This document shows, piece by piece, positions 5,482 to 10,648 of a DNA stretch of 10,648 nucleotides. The notes below the pieces were generated by a model, which was given only the letters and a program-made list of their open reading frames with translations, was not told the origin of the DNA and made no database searches. The position numbers were made by a program, and so were the translations under genes. The DNA comes from an uncultured Clostridium sp. Lineage in GTDB: Bacteria; Bacillota; Clostridia; TANB77; CAG-508. The stretch lies in assembly GCA_900552655.1 (NCBI GenBank), contig USAE01000049.1:1-10648 (forward strand), read 5' to 3'. Position 1 is the first letter of the stretch. Each line of letters opens with the position of its first letter.

Positions 5482-7188
5482 TTATTTTTTGTGTTCATTA
5501 TTAAAATTTATTATTCTTTCCTTAACTTCATTTGCTGAGGACATTTTTAATACTTCATTTGCTAGTTTTCTGCACTCCTTGTGATTTAAATTTCTAATTA
5601 TCTTTCTAGAATTTAAAATCTTTGTAGGATTCATAGAAAACTCATCTAATCCTAATCCTACTAGGATTGGTATAAATCTTTCATCACTTGCAGCTTCTCC
5701 GCACATTCCACAAAATATTTTAGATTTGTGTGCTCCATCAATTGTCATTTTTATTAGACGTATAACTGCGGGATGAAATTTTGTATATAAATCTGATATT
5801 TTCTCATTTCCTCTTTCAACTGCAACTGTATACTGTATTAAGTCATTTGTTCCTATACTGAAAAAGTCACATTCTTTTGCTAGTTCTTCTGCTATTATTA
5901 CTGCTGATGGAACTTCTATCATTATTCCTATTTTTACATTTTTATCAAATTTTATATCTTCTTTTTTTAATTCTTCCTTAACCTCATTTGCAATATTCTT
6001 TGCTAATTTTATTTCATCTATAGAAGAAATCATTGGAAACATAATTGCAAGTTTTCCATAAATACTTGCTCTATATAAAGCTCTAAGCTGAATTTTAAAT
6101 ATCTCTGGCTCTCTTAAACAAATTCGTATTGCCCTATATCCTAAAAACGGATTATCTTCTTTTCCTAAGTTTAAATATTTTAAATCTTTATCTCCACCAA
6201 TATCCAATGTACGAACAATTACTCTTTTTCCATCAGCCTTTTCTAGTACTTCCTTATATGCTTTAAATTGCCCATCCTCTGTTGGCATAGTTTCAGAATC
6301 CATATATAAAAATTCACTTCTAAATAAGCCTATTCCTTCTGCACCATTTTCTATTACATTATCCATATCTTTTGGAGTTCCAATATTAGCTACTATTTCT
6401 GTTTTATACCCATCTTTTGTAATAGTTTTTTTATTTTTATACTTAATTAAGTTTTCTTTTTCATCATTTATAGATTCTTTTATTTTATTTAACTTCTCTA
6501 TTTCTTCTTCAGATGGATTTACATATATTGCACCAGATATTCCGTCTATAGCAATATATTCATCATTCTTTATTTCTTCTAAGGAATTTCTTGCACCTAC
6601 TATTGCAGGTATTTCATGGGTTCTTGCCATAATAGAAACATGTGAATTTTCACTACCATTTTCTATTATAATTCCTGCTACACACTTTAAATTAAGCTTA
6701 GCTGTATCTGATGTAGATAAATCTTTTCCAACTATAATTGTATTTTCTGGCAAATTGCTTAAATCTATTTCTGCTTTATTAGTCACTTTATTTAGAACCT
6801 TATTTTTCATATCCTCTATATCTAAAGCTCTTGCAGACATATAGTCATCTTCCATATTTCTAAATATTTCCTCTACAGTTTCGAATCCCATTTTTACTGC
6901 ATACCCTGCATTATATCCTTCTTCTTTAATTAATCTTTCTGTTTCTGCTGTTAGTGTAGGATCTTGTAGTATCATTAAATAAGCATTCATAATTTCAGCT
7001 TCTGTACCAGAAATTTTATCTACTACTTTTTTTGTATCTTCTATTACTTCATTTAAACATTTTTTAAAATAATTTAACTCTTCGTCTTTATTTTCTACCT
7101 TAAAATCTGTAAATGTTATTTCTTCATTTTTTAATACTTTTGCATTACCAATTCCAATTCCCCTAGATACACCTTTACCTTTTAACAT
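5482..7188 (-). CDS. ptsI: Phosphoenolpyruvate-protein phosphotransferase (PTS enzyme I)
   Basis: Enzyme I takes phosphate from PEP onto a histidine and passes it to HPr in the cytoplasm. The 568-residue length is normal. The N-terminal HPr-binding and phosphohistidine domains are followed by the active-site segment SHVSIMARTHEIPAIVG, with His183 as the predicted phosphorylated residue. The PEP-binding barrel shows GLFRSEFLYM (287-296, Arg290), VIVRTLDIGGDKD (323-335, Arg326), EVPSAV (425-430), GTNDLIQYTVAVERGN (446-461) and FCGMCGEAASD (492-502), with Cys496 as the acid/base residue. One oddity is that the residues before the active His read GSENSH, where most enzymes I have GGxTSH. The ATG at 7186-7188 follows GAGGAGA. 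The gene lies 20 bases after ptsH and is last in the operon. General PTS enzymes sit here behind a fructose-specific permease. Confidence 0.96.
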   Translation of the reverse strand: MLKGKGVSRGIGIGNAKVLKNEEITFTDFKVENKDEELNYFKKCLNEVIEDTKKVVDKISGTEAEIMNAYLMILQDPTLTAETERLIKEEGYNAGYAVKMGFETVEEIFRNMEDDYMSARALDIEDMKNKVLNKVTNKAEIDLSNLPENTIIVGKDLSTSDTAKLNLKCVAGIIIENGSENSHVSIMARTHEIPAIVGARNSLEEIKNDEYIAIDGISGAIYVNPSEEEIEKLNKIKESINDEKENLIKYKNKKTITKDGYKTEIVANIGTPKDMDNVIENGAEGIGLFRSEFLYMDSETMPTEDGQFKAYKEVLEKADGKRVIVRTLDIGGDKDLKYLNLGKEDNPFLGYRAIRICLREPEIFKIQLRALYRASIYGKLAIMFPMISSIDEIKLAKNIANEVKEELKKEDIKFDKNVKIGIMIEVPSAVIIAEELAKECDFFSIGTNDLIQYTVAVERGNEKISDLYTKFHPAVIRLIKMTIDGAHKSKIFCGMCGEAASDERFIPILVGLGLDEFSMNPTKILNSRKIIRNLNHKECRKLANEVLKMSSANEVKERIINFNNEHKK

Positions 7189-7208
7189 TTTTATCTCCTC
7201 TTTTGTTA

Positions 7209-7472
7209 TTATTCTCCAAAATTATTTTTAAATGCTTCTTCTATTTCATTCATTGCATCTTTTTCATCTGCACCATCACATATAACTTCTACGTTTGTTT
7301 TTTGTTTTATTCCTGCAGACATAATCATTAATGGAGATTTTGCATTAACAGTCTTTTCATTTGCAATTAATTTTATATCACATGAATATTTCATTGCAAT
7401 TTTAGCAAGTTCTGTTGCAGGTCTTGCATGTAATCCTGTTTCGTTTTCTAATTTTAAAACTTTACTTATCAT
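7209..7472 (-). CDS. ptsH: Phosphocarrier protein HPr
   Basis: HPr is the small cytoplasmic phosphocarrier between enzyme I and the sugar permeases. The 87-residue protein has the active-site motif TGLHARPA with His15, and Ser46 in NAKSPLMIMSAG. Ser46 is the site that HPr kinase modifies in Firmicutes for carbon catabolite repression, which suggests regulatory as well as transport use. Residue 47 is Pro where Ile is common. The frame is open nine codons further upstream, but the ATG at 7470-7472 gives the normal HPr N-terminus and the canonical numbering of both key residues, and AAGGAG (7483-7488) lies ten bases before it. The start is one base after the fruA stop codon (TAAcATG), so translation is probably coupled. 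Confidence 0.96.
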   Translation of the reverse strand: MISKVLKLENETGLHARPATELAKIAMKYSCDIKLIANEKTVNAKSPLMIMSAGIKQKTNVEVICDGADEKDAMNEIEEAFKNNFGE

Positions 7473-7473
7473 G

Positions 7474-9390
7474 TTATTTACTCTCCTTTGTCCAAACATT
7501 TTTCTTTAATGCTGCTAAAATAAGCATTGCAACTAAAGAACCTACTACTATAGAAAGTAAATATAATGCTGCATTTCCTACTACTGGTAAAACAAAAATA
7601 CCTCCATGTGGAGCCATTAATGTACAGTTAAAGAACATAGACATAGCTCCTGCAACTGCTGAACCAACTACGCAAGAAAGAATTACACGTATTGGATCTG
7701 CTGAAGCAAATGGTATAGCTCCTTCTGATATAAATGAAAATCCCATAACATAATTTAATAAAGCAGATTGTCTGTCTTTCTTTGGTAATTTTTTAGGGAA
7801 GAATGTTGCAAGTAATGCTATTGCAAGTGGTGCAACCATACCTCCAGCCATAACTGCTGCCATAATGTCGTAATGTCCTTCTGCAAGCATTCCTGTTCCA
7901 AATGTATATGATGCTTTGTTAACAGGTCCACCTAAGTCAACAGACATCATTCCACCTAAAATTGCTCCTAATATTATTTTGTTTGCTCCTTGCATAGATG
8001 ATAAGAAATTATTTAGTGCTGTATTAATTGCTCCTACAACTGGATTAATTGCAACCATTATTAATCCTATTAGAAGAATTCCACCTACTGGATATATTAA
8101 TATAGGTTTTATACCTTCTAAACTCTTTGGTAGGAAAGAAAATAATTTTCTTAATAGAAGAACTACATATCCACCAATGAAACCTGCTATTAAAGCTCCT
8201 AAAAATCCAGAACTTACAAGTACAACATCTGGGTTTGTTAAAGATGCAAATGTTGTTCCTGCTTTTGCAACAGCTCCACCAACAAAACCAACAGCTAAAC
8301 CTGGTCTATCTGCAATACTCATAGCTATATATCCAGATAAGATACATAACATAAAATCAAATGCTATTCCTCCAATTGTTTTAAAGAATGCTGCAACTGG
8401 AGTATTCATACCAAAGTTTGCTGGATTTAAAGAATAATCATCTAGTAAAAATGCTATTGCTATTAATATACCTCCACCAACAACAAATGGTAACATATGT
8501 GTTACACCATTCATTAAATGTCTATATATTTTATTTCCTGCATTTTCAGAATTTTCATATTCTGAATCAGCTTTTCCATTTCCTTCGTATACAGGAATAT
8601 CTTTACCGTTTAAAGCTTTTTCTATTAAATCTTTTGGTTTATGAATTCCATCTGAAACTTTTGCTTTAAGAATTTTTTTACCTTTAAATCTAGATAAATC
8701 TATATCTATATCCGCAGCAATTATTATGGCTTTTGCATTTCTTATTTCTTCTTTTGTTAATTTATTTTTAACACCAGATTGACCTTGTGTTTCTATTTTT
8801 ACAAGGTGTCCCATTTCTTTTCCTGCATTTTCTAATGCTTCAGCTGCCATATAAGTATGTGCAATTCCTGTAGGACATGCTGTTATTCCTAAAATTTCAT
8901 ACCCGTTTCCCTGTTTTGCTTCTTCTTTAAACTTTTCTTTTTCTGTTTCATTTATTATTTCTAAAAATTCTTTTTTACTTTTTGCGGAAATTAATTTGTT
9001 TTTAAAATCTGCATCCATTAACATTGTAGATAATCTACTTAATACATCTAAATGTAAATTACTATTTGTATCTGGAGCTGCAATCATAAATAATAAATTA
9101 ACTGGCTTTCCATCTAATGCATTATATTCAACACCTTCTGGAACCACCATTGCAACAAGACCTGGCTCTGTTACACAGTTTCCTTTGCCATGTGGAATGG
9201 CAATTCCTTCTCCAACTCCTGTACTTCCTTCTTCTTCTCTTTTAAATACAAGTTCTTTGTATTTATTTACATCTGTAATTCTTCCTGTTTTTAGCATTAA
9301 CTCTGCCATTTTATTAATTATGTCATTTTTATCTTTTGCTTTTACATTAAGCTCAATTGCTTTTTCACTTAATAAATCTGTTATTCTCAT
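7474..9390 (-). CDS. fruA: PTS fructose transporter, fused IIA-IIB-IIC
   Basis: This 638-residue membrane permease imports fructose and phosphorylates it to fructose-1-phosphate. The IIA domain (about 1-150) has EEEGSTGVGEGIAIPHGKG (52-70) with active His67. The IIB domain (about 163-262) opens EILGITACPTGIAHTYMAAE (165-184) with active Cys172. After a polar linker (about 268-285), the IIC membrane domain (about 290-630) shows several helices and the conserved segments DLGGPVNKASYTFG (485-498), ISEGAIPFA (554-562) and LMAPHGGIFVLPVVG (591-605). The A-B-C domain order is the usual one in Firmicutes FruA. The ATG at 9388-9390 follows AAGGAGG at five bases. It lies 15 bases after the end of the reconstructed fruK and directly before ptsH. 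The fruK neighbour supports fructose over mannose as substrate, but specificity is inferred. Confidence 0.95.
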   Translation of the reverse strand: MRITDLLSEKAIELNVKAKDKNDIINKMAELMLKTGRITDVNKYKELVFKREEEGSTGVGEGIAIPHGKGNCVTEPGLVAMVVPEGVEYNALDGKPVNLLFMIAAPDTNSNLHLDVLSRLSTMLMDADFKNKLISAKSKKEFLEIINETEKEKFKEEAKQGNGYEILGITACPTGIAHTYMAAEALENAGKEMGHLVKIETQGQSGVKNKLTKEEIRNAKAIIIAADIDIDLSRFKGKKILKAKVSDGIHKPKDLIEKALNGKDIPVYEGNGKADSEYENSENAGNKIYRHLMNGVTHMLPFVVGGGILIAIAFLLDDYSLNPANFGMNTPVAAFFKTIGGIAFDFMLCILSGYIAMSIADRPGLAVGFVGGAVAKAGTTFASLTNPDVVLVSSGFLGALIAGFIGGYVVLLLRKLFSFLPKSLEGIKPILIYPVGGILLIGLIMVAINPVVGAINTALNNFLSSMQGANKIILGAILGGMMSVDLGGPVNKASYTFGTGMLAEGHYDIMAAVMAGGMVAPLAIALLATFFPKKLPKKDRQSALLNYVMGFSFISEGAIPFASADPIRVILSCVVGSAVAGAMSMFFNCTLMAPHGGIFVLPVVGNAALYLLSIVVGSLVAMLILAALKKNVWTKESK

Positions 9391-9405
9391 GTTTTCCTCC
9401 TTAGT

Positions 9406-10309
9406 TTAAATATTATTGTATAATTTATATACTTCTTCTTTTGTTGCCAAATATTTTGATAAAGCACTAGCTGTTCCTGCAGCTACTCCCATTTTTAGAG
9501 CTTCTTCATAATCTCCATATTTTAAATATCCGGCTATAAAACCTGCAACCATAGAATCACCTGCACCTACAGTGTTTATTCTTTTTCCTTCTGGTGACTT
9601 TAAAAAATGTTCTTTATTTTTTTCGTCTATTAAAACCGCTCCGTATTTTTCCCATAGAAACTAACACATTTTGTGCTCCCATTTCCTTTAACATTCTTCC
9701 ATATACATAAGCATCTTCTTTTGTATGTATTTCTACATTGAATATTTCTCCTAATTCTTCATTATTGGGTTTTATTAAAAATGGTTTATATTTTAAAGAC
9801 TGCAATAATAAATTTTTAGTTGCATCTACTACAATTTTTACATTTTGTTTTTGTACTATATTGCAAATTTTTTCGTATATATCATCTTTTAATGATGATG
9901 GTATACTACCGGATAACACTAAAATGTCATTTTCTTCTAACTTTTTAAGTTTTTCCAATAATTCTGTAATTTTCTCCTCGTTTATTTTTGGCCCATTAGT
10001 ATTTATTGCTGTTTCTTCTTCTCCTGCAATTTTTACATTGATTCTTGAATTTCCTTCTTCTAATTCTATAAAATCTGTTTTGATTTTCATCTCTTTTAGA
10101 CGTCTTTCTATTTCTGCTCCTACAAAACCTACTTTGTAACCTAAGGCTACATTATCGGTATCTAAATTTGTTAATACTGTAGAAACATTTATCCCTTTTC
10201 CACCTGGAAGTATTAATTCGTTTTTTGACTTTTGTATTTTTCCTATTTCTAGCTTATTTAGTTCTAAAATGTAGTCTAATGCCGGGTTAAATGTTACTGT
10301 ATAAATCAT
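9406..10309 (-). pseudogene. fruK: 1-phosphofructokinase (PfkB family), interrupted by a one-base frameshift
   Basis: The intact enzyme would convert fructose-1-phosphate and ATP to fructose-1,6-bisphosphate in the cytoplasm, the step after FruA. The first frame runs from ATG 10307-10309 (GGAGGGGAG just upstream) to residue 221. It has MIYTVTFNPALDYILEL, the sugar-binding LPGGKGINVS (34-43), VLSGSIP (131-137), FLIKPNNEELGE (177-188) and ends in NVLVSMGK. It then turns into unrelated residues and stops at 9614-9616. Dropping one base in the A5 run (T5 on the plus strand, 9646-9650) restores YGAVLIDEKNK and the ATP-site motif NTVGAGDSMVAGF with catalytic Asp251, ending at TAA 9406-9408 with 300 residues, the usual length. 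Without the shift the product lacks the catalytic base. Sequencing or assembly error, true mutation or slippage cannot be told apart here. Fructose-specific identity rests on the fruA neighbour; a tagatose-6-phosphate kinase (LacC) is the alternative. Confidence 0.88.
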
Positions 10310-10345
10310 ATTCTCCCCTCCCATCTTTTGTAAATTTTCATTTTA

Positions 10346-10374
10346 ATTTTATCATAAGCATTTATCTTTTACAA
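10346..10374 (-). promoter_or_regulatory. Probable promoter of the fruK-fruA-ptsH-ptsI operon
   Basis: On the minus strand, TTGTAA (10369-10374) and TAAAAT (10346-10351) are separated by 17 bases. The fruK start codon lies about 37 bases further on. I saw no cre-like catabolite site and no clear FruR operator in the gap 10310-10454, and no regulator gene adjoins the operon within the window. Confidence 0.5.
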
Positions 10375-10392
10375 TTAGTATCTATTTTATTA

Positions 10393-10421
10393 TTGACAAA
10401 GCTTACATTTTTTATTATAAT
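10393..10421 (+). promoter_or_regulatory. Perfect-consensus sigma-A promoter for the plus-strand gene
   Basis: The plus strand has TTGACA (10393-10398) and TATAAT (10416-10421) separated by exactly 17 bases, both perfect matches to the vegetative consensus. The start codon at 10455 lies about 33 bases downstream. The promoter is back to back with that of fruK. Confidence 0.85.
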
Positions 10422-10454
10422 TTTTTTACTTTATTTAACTTTTTAGGAGATTCT

Positions 10455-10634
10455 ATGAAAAAATTTTTAATCTTTTTATTTTTTATTCTTTTATTTTCTT
10501 TTTACAGTTATCTTGTTTTATATCCACAAACTTTTAATTTAAATTTTAATATTGCCGAAACTGCCAATTTAAATTCTTTGTATAATGGTAAGCTCGCACC
10601 ACGGCTCATACGGCTATTTTTCTTTATTAATTAA
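10455..10634 (+). CDS. Short signal-anchored protein, unrecognised, possibly frameshifted
   Basis: The ATG at 10455-10457 follows AGGAGA (10445-10450) and a perfect promoter, so this is very likely a true gene start. The N-terminus is MKKFLIFLFFILLFSFYSYL, two Lys followed by about 17 strongly hydrophobic residues, which is a signal peptide or N-terminal anchor. The following residues (VLYPQTFNLNFNIAETANLN) are polar and extracytoplasmic in character. The frame closes at TAA 10632-10634 after 59 residues, ending in an odd NGKLAPRLIRLFFFIN. A different frame, shifted by one extra base, is open from 10573 to the window edge and would read ...SSHHGSYGYFSLLINSNKN. The true protein may therefore be longer and broken here by a one-base insertion, or may simply be this short. 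I do not recognise the family. Confidence 0.5.
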   Translation: MKKFLIFLFFILLFSFYSYLVLYPQTFNLNFNIAETANLNSLYNGKLAPRLIRLFFFIN

Positions 10635-10648
10635 TTCTAATAAAAATA

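Noticed and set aside
7916..8437. A long open frame on the plus strand within fruA (173 codons), and other plus-strand frames at 8388-8669, 8996-9409 and 7415-7753.
   Set aside because: They lie opposite the well-supported fruA gene, have no ribosome binding sites or family motifs, and have a composition typical of an antisense shadow.
9614..9680. Programmed frameshifting in fruK as the preferred explanation.
   Set aside because: The run of five A residues is short for slippage, and no stimulatory structure or nearby Shine-Dalgarno-like sequence was seen. Mutation or sequence error is simpler.
10310..10454. A cre or FruR operator in the fru promoter region.
   Set aside because: No sequence close to the cre consensus and no convincing paired operator half-sites were seen. 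The AT-rich direct repeats there are expected by chance.
10591..10616. An attachment site or transposon end in the GC-richer patch near the right edge.
   Set aside because: Only a 6-base repeat (ACGGCT) is present. There is no integrase, tRNA or inverted repeat to support it.
10573..10648. An SHHGS motif in the displaced frame at the right edge, resembling a metallo-beta-lactamase or ComEC-type motif.
   Set aside because: It would follow only about 45 residues after a signal anchor, too early for that fold. It needs a frameshift, and too little sequence remains to judge.

Overview
The window comes from a very AT-rich, low-GC Gram-positive (Firmicutes) chromosome, most likely an uncultured or gut-type member of Clostridia. 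The evidence is composition, strong AAGGAGG-type ribosome binding sites before almost every gene, Firmicutes-type HPr with both His15 and Ser46, a CvpA/DUF5711 pair, and a standard genetic code with TGG for Trp and TAA/TAG stops. Nearly everything is transcribed on the minus strand. Only one small gene at the right edge is on the plus strand.

Layout, in minus-strand transcription order (right to left). (1) A fructose/general PTS operon runs fruK, fruA, ptsH, ptsI (10309 to 5482) and ends at a terminator at 5393-5437. FruA imports fructose as fructose-1-phosphate. The phosphate comes from PEP through enzyme I (PtsI), HPr (PtsH) and the IIA and IIB domains of FruA. FruK should then phosphorylate fructose-1-phosphate to fructose-1,6-bisphosphate. 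fruK carries a single-base frameshift that separates the catalytic GAGD loop from the rest of the protein; removing one base gives a normal 300-residue kinase. (2) A three-gene ABC operon (5240 to 2032) encodes a GldA-like ATPase with an unusual Lys/Glu-rich tail, a GldF-like permease and a GldG-like auxiliary membrane protein. It has its own promoter region (5271-5299) and a strong terminator at 1985-2027. (3) An ArsC/Spx-like thioredoxin-fold protein, a DUF5711-like membrane-anchored propeller protein and a CvpA-family membrane protein overlap or nearly touch (1936 to the left edge, where cvpA is cut).

At the right edge a divergent plus-strand gene starts at 10455 behind a perfect TTGACA-17-TATAAT promoter. 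It encodes a short signal-anchored protein that ends after 59 codons, but another frame stays open to the window edge, so this gene may also be frameshifted.

I see no rRNA, tRNA, CRISPR array, insertion sequence, integrase or recognisable riboswitch. No gap without a gene exceeds 300 bases; the longest (5241-5481) holds a terminator, a promoter, a palindrome and a GGACGG...GTCCC repeat-like element. Most of the window is ordinary core metabolism. The points most worth a second look are the fruK frameshift, the broken-looking gene at the right edge, and the Gld-like ABC cassette with its charged tail.
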